DNA of 64,000 nt from Paraburkholderia adhaesiva (GTDB lineage Bacteria > Pseudomonadota > Gammaproteobacteria > Burkholderiales > Burkholderiaceae): assembly GCF_021390575.1 (NCBI RefSeq), contig NZ_JAJEJQ010000003.1, positions 302,001-366,000 on the forward strand. Direction: 5' to 3'. A program made the position numbers and the translations under genes. Within the stretch, counting starts at the first letter, position 1. Each line of letters begins with the position of its first letter. The notes below the pieces were generated by a model. The model was not told where the DNA came from and did no database searches. It was given only the letters and a program-made list of their open reading frames with translations. Positions 33,319 to 40,966 of this stretch are shown one piece after another.

Positions 33319-33919
33319 AACGCGCGGCGAATGGCTGTTTCGCCACATGCTGACGCTCTACGGCTCGCGGTTTCTCGCCATGTGGCGCGACGTGGACCCC
33401 GATGACCTGAAGCGCTCGTGGACGCATCGTCTGAGCGGGCTTTCGCCCGAAGCGCTGCGCGCAGGCGTTGAAGCGCTCGCCGGTGTAACGCATCCGCCAA
33501 TGCTGCCGGAATTCCTCGAACTGTGCCGCGAGTCGCGCGCGCAACGCGTAGCGACTGCCGCGCCGAAGCTCGAAGCGCTGACGCGCGCCTCGCCTGAAGT
33601 CGTAAAAGCGAACCTGAAGCTCATTCACGAAGCCATTGACGCGATCAAGAATCGCAAGCCTTCGCCGCAATGGGCCTTCGACATGATGCTGCGCGGGTAC
33701 GGCAAGAACGGTGCGCCGCTTACCTACGAAACTCGCCGCATATCGATCGACGCCATGGTTTCGCCTGCTGGCCGCGCGTACTACGTGAACGGTTCGGCGG
33801 AACTACGCGCGAAGTATCGCGATGTTTTCGCGGCGGCGTTATTGACACGCGGCGAACAACTGCCGTCGCGGGAACCGGGCGAAGACGACGAACCCATCGA
33901 AAGCGAGGTGGCAACGTGA
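33296..33919 (+). CDS. Lambda P-like replication protein (helicase loader)
   Basis: 207 aa. The segments GEWLFRHMLTLYGSRFLAMWRDVDPDDLKRSWTHRLSGLSPEALRAGVEALAG and HPPMLPEFLELCRES match the phage P / replication protein P family, which bring host DnaB helicase to the origin. The frame is open from 33275; the ATG at 33296 is preferred because GAGG lies 9 nt upstream. It overlaps the end of the O-like gene, the expected O-P order. Confidence 0.85.
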   Translation: MFPTGDTETRGEWLFRHMLTLYGSRFLAMWRDVDPDDLKRSWTHRLSGLSPEALRAGVEALAGVTHPPMLPEFLELCRESRAQRVATAAPKLEALTRASPEVVKANLKLIHEAIDAIKNRKPSPQWAFDMMLRGYGKNGAPLTYETRRISIDAMVSPAGRAYYVNGSAELRAKYRDVFAAALLTRGEQLPSREPGEDDEPIESEVAT

Positions 33920-34314
33920 TTACGTTTGAATCCGACGAACGCACGCGCGGCGAACAGCTTGTGTTACGCGCGATGCTTGAAGAGCGACCGCTCGCGCGCT
34001 GCGACTGGCACGCGCTGCGCCCCTGCGACTTCGCGCACGACCTGCACGGCCGCATTTTCCGCCACGCGGCGGGCCTTATGGCGGACGGCATCACGCCGTG
34101 GGCTTATGCAGTGTGGTGCTCGATGCGCAGCGAACGGGGCATGCCTGCAATGCAGGGCGTGGGCGATTACCTCGAATGGCTGACCACTGACGCCCCATGT
34201 TTCACGGTGCGCCGTGCTGAAGCGCTCGTCGCGTTTCTCGACGCGCTCGCCGACCAGTGGGCGGCCGAAGCGCGGGCCGAAGCCCCGGCAAAGGCGACGC
34301 GGGGCCGCAAGTGA
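33916..34314 (+). CDS. DnaB N-terminal-domain-like small protein (132 aa)
   Basis: GTG start at 33916 overlapping the stop of the P-like gene, with GAGG 7 nt upstream. The sequence GEQLVLRAMLEERPLARCDWHALRPCDFAHDLHGRIFRHAAGLMADG follows the DnaB helicase N-terminal collar domain (an LLGALL-like helix, then F-x3-LH-x-x-IF), but there is no P-loop ATPase. It may compete with or bridge to host DnaB during loading (inference). Confidence 0.7.
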   Translation: MITFESDERTRGEQLVLRAMLEERPLARCDWHALRPCDFAHDLHGRIFRHAAGLMADGITPWAYAVWCSMRSERGMPAMQGVGDYLEWLTTDAPCFTVRRAEALVAFLDALADQWAAEARAEAPAKATRGRK

Positions 34315-34814
34315 ACGCGCCTGTTCCCGCGTTGCTCCAGAAACGCGCGGATAGCCCCGCTATCGCCTTCGTGATTCGCGGGCAACCGTACAGCAAGAGT
34401 AACCGCCGCAAGGCCGTTACGCTGCGTTTCCGCGACGCTGCGGGCGAGCTTCACACACGCCCGCAGTTCATCAAGTCGGACGAAGCGCGCGCCTATGAAC
34501 AGGCGGCCTTGCTGCAAATCCCGGTCGCATGTCGCGTGCGGCTAACCGGTGCATGTCGCGTGACGATCAAGGTTTTCTATTCAAGCGAACGCAGCGACCT
34601 GGACGAAAGCGTCATTCTCGACGTGCTACAGGACCGCTGGACATGGGTAAAAACGGCGGCGGGAAAGACGCGCGTGCTCGTACAGGCGGGCGTAGTACGC
34701 AACGACAGGCAGATACGCGAAAAACATATCTGGCACGGTATCGACCGCGCCAACCCACGCGCGGAAATCATGGTCGAGCCGTTGACACCGCAACAAACTG
34801 GCCTGCCGCTATGA
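34311..34814 (+). CDS. rusA: RusA-family Holliday junction resolvase
   Basis: 167 aa, GTG start overlapping the previous stop (GTGA). The RusA plan is visible: FVIRGQPYSKSNRRK near the start, SDLDESVILDVLQDRW with the clustered catalytic aspartates, and VVRNDRQIREKH with the third acidic residue. It should resolve branched DNA as a homodimer. It is part of a string of small genes joined by stop-start overlaps. Confidence 0.9.
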   Translation: MNAPVPALLQKRADSPAIAFVIRGQPYSKSNRRKAVTLRFRDAAGELHTRPQFIKSDEARAYEQAALLQIPVACRVRLTGACRVTIKVFYSSERSDLDESVILDVLQDRWTWVKTAAGKTRVLVQAGVVRNDRQIREKHIWHGIDRANPRAEIMVEPLTPQQTGLPL

Positions 34815-35050
34815 ACACGCTTGACGGCCGCGCGTTGCATATCCACATGGCCCGCGTGTTTCTCGCGCAGGCACGCGTTACGCGCCATCTACCGTGCGCT
34901 CATGCAATGTTCCTGCGCTGGGCGGCCGACCGCCGCCGCAGGGCGGCGCAAACGCGGGAACCTGTACAAGGCGACCTGTTCGGCGAGGTGCAGTCAACAA
35001 CGCGCACCTCGCAACGGGGGGCGAACCATGAACCACAAGGAAAGGGATAG
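34811..35050 (+). CDS. Small phage protein (79 aa)
   Basis: ATG overlaps the RusA stop (ATGA). The product is basic and helical, with RHLPCAHAMFLRWAADRRRRAAQ and the motif QGDLFGE near the C-terminus, which resembles a Q-x-D-L-F sliding-clamp-binding peptide. This hint of a beta-clamp link is inference only. Confidence 0.6.
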   Translation: MNTLDGRALHIHMARVFLAQARVTRHLPCAHAMFLRWAADRRRRAAQTREPVQGDLFGEVQSTTRTSQRGANHEPQGKG

Positions 35051-35267
35051 CCGCGTCATGCACGCCGACCAGATACGCGCGCGAGCGCTGCACGACCTGA
35101 AGCGCGCCCGCGAAGCGCTCGCGCTGATTCGCGACATTGCCGAATCTGCACCCGTGGCGGACAGCCTGCCGAATATCGCACGCCTCGCACGTGCGGCACT
35201 GGTAGGCACAACGCCGCCTGATCCGGCCTTCGTGCAGGGCGAGGAACACGAAAGGGGCAAACCGTGA
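35028..35267 (+). CDS. Small phage protein (79 aa)
   Basis: GGGGG lies 7 nt before the ATG. The product is helical (KRAREALALIRDIAESAPVA, then SLPNIARLARAALVG). It overlaps the preceding gene by 23 nt and the next by 4. No family recognised. Confidence 0.6.
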   Translation: MNHKERDSRVMHADQIRARALHDLKRAREALALIRDIAESAPVADSLPNIARLARAALVGTTPPDPAFVQGEEHERGKP

Positions 35268-35476
35268 ACATCACGATACATAACCGCATGACAGGCGAAA
35301 CTACGCGACGTGTGACGCTTGGCGACCAGGTACGGCGCGAGGCGTTGCGCCGTGGCGGCAAGTGGGCCACGCAGGCGGACCAGTGCGCGCGCCGTGCAGA
35401 GGCATGGTATGGGCGGTTGCCATGCAAGGGCGAAGACCTCGCGCTCGTTTTCGGCGAAGTCTTCCGCGCTGAATGA
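35264..35476 (+). CDS. Small phage protein (70 aa)
   Basis: GTG start overlapping the previous stop (GTGA). Contains MNITIHNRMTGETTRRVTLG and a basic middle. It has a normal place in the overlapping string of accessory genes. Function unknown. Confidence 0.6.
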   Translation: MNITIHNRMTGETTRRVTLGDQVRREALRRGGKWATQADQCARRAEAWYGRLPCKGEDLALVFGEVFRAE

Positions 35477-35488
35477 TGGGCACGCGCC

Positions 35489-35722
35489 ATGATTGCGAAT
35501 CACGCGCACCGTTGCGGCTGGCCCAACTGCCCGCGCATGGTGCCGCCCGGCCGCTGGGGTTGCCGCGAACACTGGCACGCGCTGCCTAACAACCTGCGCG
35601 CGTGGATCGGCCGCTCGTATCGCGCAGGCTTCGAAGCCGGTACGCACCCGACGCGCTCATGGCTCGACGCGCACCGCGCCGCACTCGAATGGATACGCGA
35701 ACATGCAGGGGAAACAACGTGA
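35489..35722 (+). CDS. Small putative zinc-binding phage protein (77 aa)
   Basis: The N-terminus contains HRCGWPNC, then GCREHWH: Cys and His residues that could hold one zinc ion. The rest is a helical segment (NLRAWIGRSYRAGFEAGTHPTRSW). Proteins of this type are common in Burkholderia phages near replication genes. Role unknown. Confidence 0.65.
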   Translation: MIANHAHRCGWPNCPRMVPPGRWGCREHWHALPNNLRAWIGRSYRAGFEAGTHPTRSWLDAHRAALEWIREHAGETT

Positions 35723-35916
35723 AGCGCGCCGACATGAAACCGGGCGATATCGTCTTCGTTATCGAAATCGCGATGTTTGAAGGCGAACGCCGCACGCCTG
35801 CCGAAATCCTCACGATAGAGCCGCACAAGATCGGCGTGCGCTATCTCACGGGCGAACATCGCGGTGACCTTATCGCGCTCGAAATGGCCGCCGAAAATCG
35901 CACTTGGCGGCATTGA
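35719..35916 (+). CDS. Small phage protein (65 aa)
   Basis: GTG start overlapping the previous stop, with AGGGG upstream. The sequence MKPGDIVFVIEIAMFEGERRTPAEILTIEPHKIGVRYLTGEHRG looks like a small beta-barrel of the KOW/SH3 kind. No family is recognised. Its TGA shares a base with the ATG of the next gene. Confidence 0.6.
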   Translation: MKRADMKPGDIVFVIEIAMFEGERRTPAEILTIEPHKIGVRYLTGEHRGDLIALEMAAENRTWRH

Positions 35917-36527
35917 TGAATGAACCCGTTACCATCGGCCCGGCGACGCTGTACAACGCGGATGCGCTCGCGGTGCTGCCGCTGCTATCCGGCCTCGATC
36001 TACCTGAAACACCATGCATTGCAGCGGTGAGCGGCCCTGTTACCGACCTCGCTGCAGGCCACGCTGCCGAACACCTCGTTTGTGCTGATTTGTTGCTCAG
36101 CGGTTACAAGGCGTTTCTTACTGACCAGATTTGCGCCTATGACGTGGCGGCGGAAATCCACGGACGGCTTGTGAGAATTCAGGTCAAGGCAACGCGCGCA
36201 CCCAAACTAATCGCGCAGAATGCACACCGCCCGTTTGCATATCAATGGAATGTGCGCCGGGCCGGAAAGCACGGACGGCGCACGTATGGGGAAAATGAAT
36301 TTGACATGCTGGCACTCGTTGCGCTTGACGTTAAAAAGATCGCTTACTTGCCGCCAAGTCGTTCGCGGCAGACGATTCACATACGCTGGAATGAACTTGG
36401 CGAGCGACGCGCGCGCAACGGGAAAACGACTAAGACATTTGCAGAGTTATCGTTTGACGCGGCGTTGCATGAGATTTCCCAGACGAGAGAACATCTCGAA
36501 GACAAACAGCTAACACTGGCGTTCTAG
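35916..36527 (+). CDS. Chimeric protein: methyltransferase-like leader fused to a PD-(D/E)XK nuclease domain
   Basis: Residues 1-25 (MNEPVTIGPATLYNADALAV) nearly duplicate the start of the next gene's methyltransferase. From residue 44 the sequence changes to a PD-(D/E)XK nuclease fold: AAGHAAEHLVCADLLLSGYK with E52, CAYDVAAE with D76, and RIQVKATRA with Q89-V-K91. That catalytic pattern occurs in intron-associated and resolvase-like PD-(D/E)XK proteins. GC falls from about 36,000 on. There is no methyltransferase catalytic part. It could be a mobile endonuclease that replaced the body of a duplicated methyltransferase gene. Confidence 0.75.
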   Translation: MNEPVTIGPATLYNADALAVLPLLSGLDLPETPCIAAVSGPVTDLAAGHAAEHLVCADLLLSGYKAFLTDQICAYDVAAEIHGRLVRIQVKATRAPKLIAQNAHRPFAYQWNVRRAGKHGRRTYGENEFDMLALVALDVKKIAYLPPSRSRQTIHIRWNELGERRARNGKTTKTFAELSFDAALHEISQTREHLEDKQLTLAF

Positions 36528-36536
36528 CGCGCAATC

Positions 36537-37331
36537 ATGAACACGCCCGTCACCATCGGCCCGGCTACCCTATATCGGGGAGATGCGCTCGCCATACTCC
36601 CGCATCTGGAGGGCTCCGGCTTCGACTCAGTTCTTACCGATACGCCTTACTCATCGGGCGGACAGTTCCGCTCCGACCGCGTGCAGGATACGCGCAAAAA
36701 GTACGTTGTCACGGGTTCGTCCAGTATCAACCTGCCCGACTTCAGCGGCGACAACCGCGACCAGCGCGCGTTCGCGTACTGGGCCGCGCTATGGTCCGGC
36801 GCGGCGCTACACGCGTGCAGGCCCGGCGCGGTGGGCATGTTCTTTACGGACTGGCGGCAACTGCCCGCGTCAACCGATTACATGCAGGCGGGCGGATGGG
36901 TATGGCGTGGCATCGTGCCGTGGTGCAAGCCCGATGCACGGCCGCAGCTTGGACGCTTTACAGCGCAGTGCGAATACGTGATATGGGGCACGGCGGGCGC
37001 GGTGTGCGCCGACGATACGGCAGGCCGCATACCGGGCTTTTATGAGTGCATCGCGCCGCGTAACCGCGTCCACGTCACGCAGAAACCCGTTGAACTGCTG
37101 CGCGAACTGCTGCGCGTGGTGCCCGTGGGCGGCTGCGTGCTTGACCCGTTCATGGGCTCAGGAACTACGGGCGTTGCGTGTATCCAGACCGGGCGGCACT
37201 TCGTTGGCATCGAACTGGACCCGGTACATTTTGATAACGCCTGTGAGCGCATCCATGATGCGTACAGGCAAGGCCTGCTATTCGATCACGCCAGCGAAGC
37301 GCAGGAACAGACGCGTTTGACGCTCGAATGA
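36537..37331 (+). CDS. Beta-class DNA adenine/cytosine-N4 methyltransferase
   Basis: 264 aa. Motif IV comes first (SVLTDTPYSSGG, residues 32-42) and the AdoMet-binding motif I last (VLDPFMGSGTTGVACIQTGRHFVGIELD), the beta-class order. Motif IV reads D-T-P-Y instead of D-P-P-Y, an unusual first position that should be checked for activity. Between them, EYVIWGTAGAV and HVTQKPVELLRELL are the expected motif-VIII/X regions. It probably methylates phage DNA against host restriction or for packaging and transcription control. Confidence 0.88.
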   Translation: MNTPVTIGPATLYRGDALAILPHLEGSGFDSVLTDTPYSSGGQFRSDRVQDTRKKYVVTGSSSINLPDFSGDNRDQRAFAYWAALWSGAALHACRPGAVGMFFTDWRQLPASTDYMQAGGWVWRGIVPWCKPDARPQLGRFTAQCEYVIWGTAGAVCADDTAGRIPGFYECIAPRNRVHVTQKPVELLRELLRVVPVGGCVLDPFMGSGTTGVACIQTGRHFVGIELDPVHFDNACERIHDAYRQGLLFDHASEAQEQTRLTLE

Positions 37332-37336
37332 AAAGC

Positions 37337-37350
37337 CCCGCCGAAGCGGG
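37337..37350 (-). terminator. Terminator of the leftward PAAR operon
   Basis: On the minus strand: CCCGC TTCG GCGGG followed by GCTTTTC. It is a short stable hairpin with a UUCG loop and a U-rich tail, just beyond the last leftward gene, and lies 5 bp after the methyltransferase stop. Confidence 0.6.
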
Positions 37351-37387
37351 AACAATCACTTAGTTTGCGGAGCGTTTCTTAGTCGTC

Positions 37388-38023
37388 TTATTGATCCGGA
37401 ATATTCCCCGGCGCGCATAGATTCATCGACTTCATCGGAATAGAGTCTTTTAAATTTTCCTTCGGAATCAACGAAAACGCCTTCCAGTCAGGCTCGTTAA
37501 CATATACAACACCGCTCTTACAAAACATATGCGCTTGCCGTGGTTGCTTGTCGCAAGATGCGCCGTCAATCACGCAGCGTTGCCATTGCGGGACAACGCT
37601 TTGGGGTTTGAGTACGCCATTTTCTGCGTTGGTGTATGTTTGAACATCGCGGGTAGCGATTGCCATATACATAAAATCAAAGTCGGGTTGCACGGGCCTT
37701 GCCGCTTCAGCTTCAATGTACTGTGAGTGAAGCTCGAAGACATAGCGGCAAGTAGCAGCAAGAATTGCGGCGACAACCAAGGCGACCAATACTACTAGCG
37801 CGCGACGTGCTGTAAGACGTTCCCTTCGGGTGAAGATGTAGCCGATTATCGGGAATGCTAATACGGTGACGAAGCCCGAAAGTAGAGCGGCGCTCAAGTC
37901 AGGACTGGCACAATCCAGCCCGCATCCGGGGTTATGGACGAAGGCCCCAACGATACGCACGACCGCTATAGCAGTCACGCAACCCGCAATCACGAACAAC
38001 GCGAGCGCCGCAAGTCTTTTCAC
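37388..38023 (-). CDS. Membrane protein with periplasmic C-terminal domain, candidate immunity protein
   Basis: 211 aa. Three hydrophobic segments are visible: residues 4-24 (LAALALFVIAGCVTAIAVV), 43-65 (LSAALLSGFVTVLAFPIIGYIF) and 73-93 (ARRALVVLVALVVAAILAA). A soluble C-terminal domain of about 115 residues with four cysteines (CVIDGASC, HMFCKSG, NLCAPG) follows. If the tail is periplasmic it could shield the cell from the amidase encoded upstream. No family is recognised; low GC marks it as acquired. Confidence 0.65.
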   Translation of the reverse strand: MKRLAALALFVIAGCVTAIAVVRIVGAFVHNPGCGLDCASPDLSAALLSGFVTVLAFPIIGYIFTRRERLTARRALVVLVALVVAAILAATCRYVFELHSQYIEAEAARPVQPDFDFMYMAIATRDVQTYTNAENGVLKPQSVVPQWQRCVIDGASCDKQPRQAHMFCKSGVVYVNEPDWKAFSLIPKENLKDSIPMKSMNLCAPGNIPDQ

Positions 38024-38247
38024 TCGTTCTCCTTCTTCTGGCGTCGATTCCGCATTACGAAAAATCCGATAAACATAAATATGAACGCTCCACCCAATGC
38101 GCTACGGAATGCCGTCGCCAAAGCTCGTCCACCACATTCATCACCGCACGGGATGCTGGAATCAGGTAAGACTAGATACAAACTCACCAGCCCGGCAACA
38201 ATAGCGCCAGAGACGAATAGCCCGGCATATATAAGTGCCGCTTTCAA
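38020..38247 (-). CDS. Small two-helix membrane protein, candidate immunity protein
   Basis: The ORF is open from 38337, but the TTG at 38247 overlaps the amidase stop (TTGA), has GGAAG 6 nt upstream, and gives a clean 75-residue protein. It has two membrane helices (LIYAGLFVSGAIVAGLVSLYLVL and LGGAFIFMFIGFFVM) joined by a loop with two cysteines (CGDECGG), and a basic tail (RNRRQKK). It overlaps the next gene by 4 bp. Position between amidase and membrane protein suggests protection from the toxin (inference). Confidence 0.6.
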   Translation of the reverse strand: MKAALIYAGLFVSGAIVAGLVSLYLVLPDSSIPCGDECGGRALATAFRSALGGAFIFMFIGFFVMRNRRQKKENE

Positions 38248-38852
38248 TTTATCTTCCAAAATAGAATTGTTTTTGCTTGGGATAGATCCGAATAGAAATT
38301 TTCGGGGCCAATGCCGATGGCGGAAAGGGGGTTCCACACATGCGAAACTCCTAAGTCGAATCTCAAGGTGGTTTCAGTGCTTGGCGTAAGTCGATCTCCA
38401 TTCCACAAGTCGATATGATCTCCACTAGGCTGCTTTTCTTTAAGCGAACGCCGCCAGTAGCTACCAAAGAATACTATACCGGTGCGCCCCTTGATCTTGT
38501 CCACCCAGTCACTACCTGTAATGGTTTCGGGTTTCTGACACCCGGCGAATGGTTGCGAGTGCAGCCATTCTGCTACTTCCTTTGCTCGAAGCATATGGCT
38601 GCGCGGATGGCCGTGAAACCAACACGTCTCGCCCTTGAACGAATTGTTCGTGATACCCACACCATAGAGACAAGTTCCTAGACGAATCGCGCACTCGTCC
38701 TCAAAGGCTTTTTTCCCCGTTGCAGGGTCGATGCAGGGGTCTGAATGTGGATACGCTGCCCATAGTTCCGCAAAGGTCACAGCCTTTAGTATGACTTCCT
38801 TTATGGAGCCCTTCGTCGAGTTCGTCTGAACGTGTGTTTTCTTGTTCGGCAT
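38244..38852 (-). CDS. Tae4-family peptidoglycan amidase effector
   Basis: 202 aa counted from the ATG at 38852, whose first base is the last base of the upstream PAAR stop; an ATG at 38861 is also in frame. It matches the type VI secretion amidase family Tae4: TFAELWAAYPHSDPC, DECAIRLG with catalytic Cys54, HMLRAKEVAEWL, and GIVFFGSYWRRS followed by GDHIDLWNG with His146 and Asp148. Tae4 enzymes are NlpC/P60-like amidases that cut the gamma-D-glutamyl-DAP bond. There is no signal peptide, as expected for a protein delivered by a secretion machine. Confidence 0.82.
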   Translation of the reverse strand: MPNKKTHVQTNSTKGSIKEVILKAVTFAELWAAYPHSDPCIDPATGKKAFEDECAIRLGTCLYGVGITNNSFKGETCWFHGHPRSHMLRAKEVAEWLHSQPFAGCQKPETITGSDWVDKIKGRTGIVFFGSYWRRSLKEKQPSGDHIDLWNGDRLTPSTETTLRFDLGVSHVWNPLSAIGIGPENFYSDLSQAKTILFWKIN

Positions 38853-39400
38853 TATTGCCATTCCTCATGGGCCAGGGCTTCATCGCCCCAATGGATTGTG
38901 TAAGTTGCGGCGGTGTCGGTGTAGATACGGGGCAAGCGACCGGAACTATCAATGCGCCCGCATACGGTTCGCCCGTCTGCCGTTTCGATCAAGAACGGAT
39001 AACCGTCTGTTGCACCTTTCCCCGTCGCGTGTATTTGTTCGTCATAGAACAGCGCACATGGGACAGGTTCAATGTCCTGGGCGCTCGCGTATTTGCCATT
39101 ACCGCCCCCCATGTCTTCATGTCTTGCCGTGCTTTGCTTCGTGGCGAGCATACGGGGCGGCCGGGGACACTTGCACAGCAGGATATCGCCATCAAGCGCA
39201 ACTTCATTATCGCCATGTTTATGTCGGCGCGGGCCGCCAGCCTTCGCGATAATTCCCGTACTCTTGCAAGCAGCACAGAACGCCTTGCCGCCGATAATTG
39301 CCACTTGATGGCCCGATATGGTAAATGGGCGGCTTGGGTAAGGCGCGATTGTTCCGCCTGTTTCCGGCTCGTCACCCATACATAGATAAAGTCGCAACAT
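38852..39400 (-). CDS. PAAR-domain protein 1 with C-terminal extension
   Basis: 182 aa. The N-terminal 85 residues have the PAAR plan with metal-binding Cys residues (FCAACKSTG, LLCKCPRPP) that form the pointed tip of a contractile spike. A C-terminal region (ALFYDEQIHATGKGATDGYP, then DGRTVCGRIDSSGRLPRIY and YTIHWGDEALAHE) is shared with PAAR protein 2. The stop overlaps the start of the amidase gene by one base, which suggests the two act together, with PAAR as the carrier. Confidence 0.8.
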   Translation of the reverse strand: MLRLYLCMGDEPETGGTIAPYPSRPFTISGHQVAIIGGKAFCAACKSTGIIAKAGGPRRHKHGDNEVALDGDILLCKCPRPPRMLATKQSTARHEDMGGGNGKYASAQDIEPVPCALFYDEQIHATGKGATDGYPFLIETADGRTVCGRIDSSGRLPRIYTDTAATYTIHWGDEALAHEEWQ

Positions 39401-39412
39401 AACGCCCCCTGA

Positions 39413-39970
39413 TTAGCCTTCGCCGAATACGGATTGTGCGAGCGCTTCATCGCCCCAATAGACAGTGTACTGATCCTCTCCATCCGTTGTAATTCGCGGG
39501 AGAAGACCGCGCGAATCAACGCGTCCGCTATATACGTCGCCGGACGCTGTTTCGATGTAGTACGGATAACCCTCAAGTGAGGCGCGAGTCGCGACGGCTC
39601 GCACCTGTTCGTCGTAGATGGCAACAGACGACGCGGGTTCCGTGGCAACGTTCGCGGGCGAAACAGCGTTAGCCGCGCGTTCTTCTTCGCCAGGGATGCG
39701 ATGATAAAAGCAGCCTTTCGACAGTGAAATAACGCGATTCTTGCCGCAGGGGCATAAAACCCTGTCGCCCTGAAGTACGACCGGCTGACCATCATTTCGC
39801 ATCCTGTATCCGGTGCCGACAATGGGCCAGGTGCCTTTGCAGTTACCGCACGTTGCGCGTTCTCCGTGCAGCGCAATCGCTTTTCCGTCGTCGCACATGT
39901 TGTCGTGCAGTGCATGCACTTTTCCGCCCGTGGTAGTCGGGTCGCCGAATCTGACTACAGGAATTCGCAT
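39413..39970 (-). CDS. PAAR-domain protein 2 with C-terminal extension
   Basis: 185 aa, a paralogue of the next gene downstream. PAAR region: MRIPVVRFGDPTTTGGKVHA, ATCGNCKGTWPIVGTG and VLCPCGKNRVI. The shared C-terminal module reads AIYDEQVRAVATRASLEGYP, DVYSGRVDSRGLLPRI and YTVYWGDEALAQS. The two have diverged in sequence but not in layout, so the duplication is not recent. It is 12 bp upstream of PAAR protein 1. Confidence 0.8.
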   Translation of the reverse strand: MRIPVVRFGDPTTTGGKVHALHDNMCDDGKAIALHGERATCGNCKGTWPIVGTGYRMRNDGQPVVLQGDRVLCPCGKNRVISLSKGCFYHRIPGEEERAANAVSPANVATEPASSVAIYDEQVRAVATRASLEGYPYYIETASGDVYSGRVDSRGLLPRITTDGEDQYTVYWGDEALAQSVFGEG

Positions 39971-40045
39971 TACTTCTCCAGGTGTCCAAGATAAACGGCG
40001 GCGGGTTGCGCGCCGTTTGTTCGGTGCCGCGTCGTGCAGCTTGGG

Positions 40046-40717
40046 CTACTGGCGCGTCAGTGCGACGCCGTGTTCATCAATGGGGACAAAAATGGTGGAC
40101 GTGCGCGGCTCGCGGTGCGGGCTGTCCGTAATCATGTCGCCGTTATCCAGCAGACTGCCAACGACCGCATAGCGGTTGCGCTCGTTGCCTGGCATGCCGA
40201 TTCCAGTAATGATGCGTGCGCGGGTTCCGTCCGCGTACTCGACAAAATCGCCAATGCTCGCGGCCTTGCGGTGTGTTCCCTCGACATCCCATTCGCTTGA
40301 TACCTCGCGCACCATGCCGCCGCGTGCGGTGGTTGCGCCGAAGACTGCGAAGCGTGCGACCGGCTCGCGCGGCGGGGGCGTCCAGCTTGCATCGAACAGG
40401 CCGGGAACCTTTTTCCCGTCTTCAATGAACAGCCCCTTATCAAGGTTCCCCCATGGCGTTTCGATGATCCGGTCGCCGTTGCTCAGGTGCGAACCGACCA
40501 GCGCGGCGGGCCGGTCGCCAATGACTGAGGCGTAGCCCGCGCCGTCCACGATGACCGCTTCGCTTCCATCGGGATACGTCACAACGTCACCAACGCAGGC
40601 AATGCCCAGGCCGCACAGCCTGAAATTCGAAGCAGTGCTAACGCGGCCACCGCGCTCCGTGAGTGCGGCAATCGTTGCGAAGCGGTAGTGCGTTCCTTTA
40701 CGTTCCTGTTCTGACAT
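40046..40717 (-). CDS. PAAR-domain protein 3 (two PAAR-like repeats)
   Basis: 223 aa from the ATG at 40717, with GAGG 8 nt upstream. Two PAAR-like halves are visible: FATIAALTERGGRVSTAS with VGDVVTYPDGSEAVIVDG, and FAVFGATTARGGMVREVS with IGDFVEYADGTRARIITG. Each ends with a segment like LVGSHLSNGDRIIET or VVGSLLDNGDMITDS. This is the double-PAAR form found with type VI secretion. It is first in the leftward cassette. Confidence 0.8.
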   Translation of the reverse strand: MSEQERKGTHYRFATIAALTERGGRVSTASNFRLCGLGIACVGDVVTYPDGSEAVIVDGAGYASVIGDRPAALVGSHLSNGDRIIETPWGNLDKGLFIEDGKKVPGLFDASWTPPPREPVARFAVFGATTARGGMVREVSSEWDVEGTHRKAASIGDFVEYADGTRARIITGIGMPGNERNRYAVVGSLLDNGDMITDSPHREPRTSTIFVPIDEHGVALTRQ

Positions 40718-40730
40718 TTCCAGTCCTCTA

Positions 40731-40753
40731 AAAAAGCGCCTGCAATGCAGGCG
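40731..40753 (-). terminator. Leader terminator in front of the PAAR operon
   Basis: On the minus strand CGCCTGC ATT GCAGGCG is followed by CTTTTTAG. It lies between the leftward promoter (40828-40855) and the start of PAAR protein 3, so transcripts would stop before the operon unless antiterminated. It mirrors the rightward leader terminator at 40967. Confidence 0.7.
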
Positions 40754-40827
40754 AACGACTGACGCAACAAAAGCGCGCCCCAAATCTAGTGATGCTTGTT
40801 CAAACGCCCCGAAAATACAATCGAACA

Positions 40828-40855
40828 AATCTAAAAAGGGTCACATTTTCGTCAA
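40828..40855 (-). promoter_or_regulatory. Predicted leftward promoter for the PAAR operon
   Basis: Minus-strand TTGACG (40850-40855), 16-nt spacer, TAGATT (40828-40833). The start of transcription would be near 40821, giving a leader of about 70 nt before the terminator at 40731-40753. Confidence 0.5.
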
Positions 40856-40896
40856 TTAATGTCATATCAACGAACAGCAGATAATCCTCGGAAAAT

Positions 40897-40924
40897 TTGA
40901 CAAGTCGCAAAAATTGGCTACTAT
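40897..40924 (+). promoter_or_regulatory. Predicted rightward late promoter
   Basis: TTGACA (40897-40902), a perfect -35, 16-nt spacer, TACTAT (40919-40924). Transcription would start near 40931 and meet the terminator at 40967-40991 after about 60 nt, the layout of a lambda pR'-type late promoter. Confidence 0.65.
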
Positions 40925-40966
40925 GGCCGTTAATCAGGACGCTCCCTTCTTGTCCCTGACCCCAAT

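Noticed and set aside
35904..35915. TTG at 35904 as start of the PD-(D/E)XK chimera
   Set aside because: The ATG at 35916 overlaps the previous stop and matches the start of the neighbouring methyltransferase.
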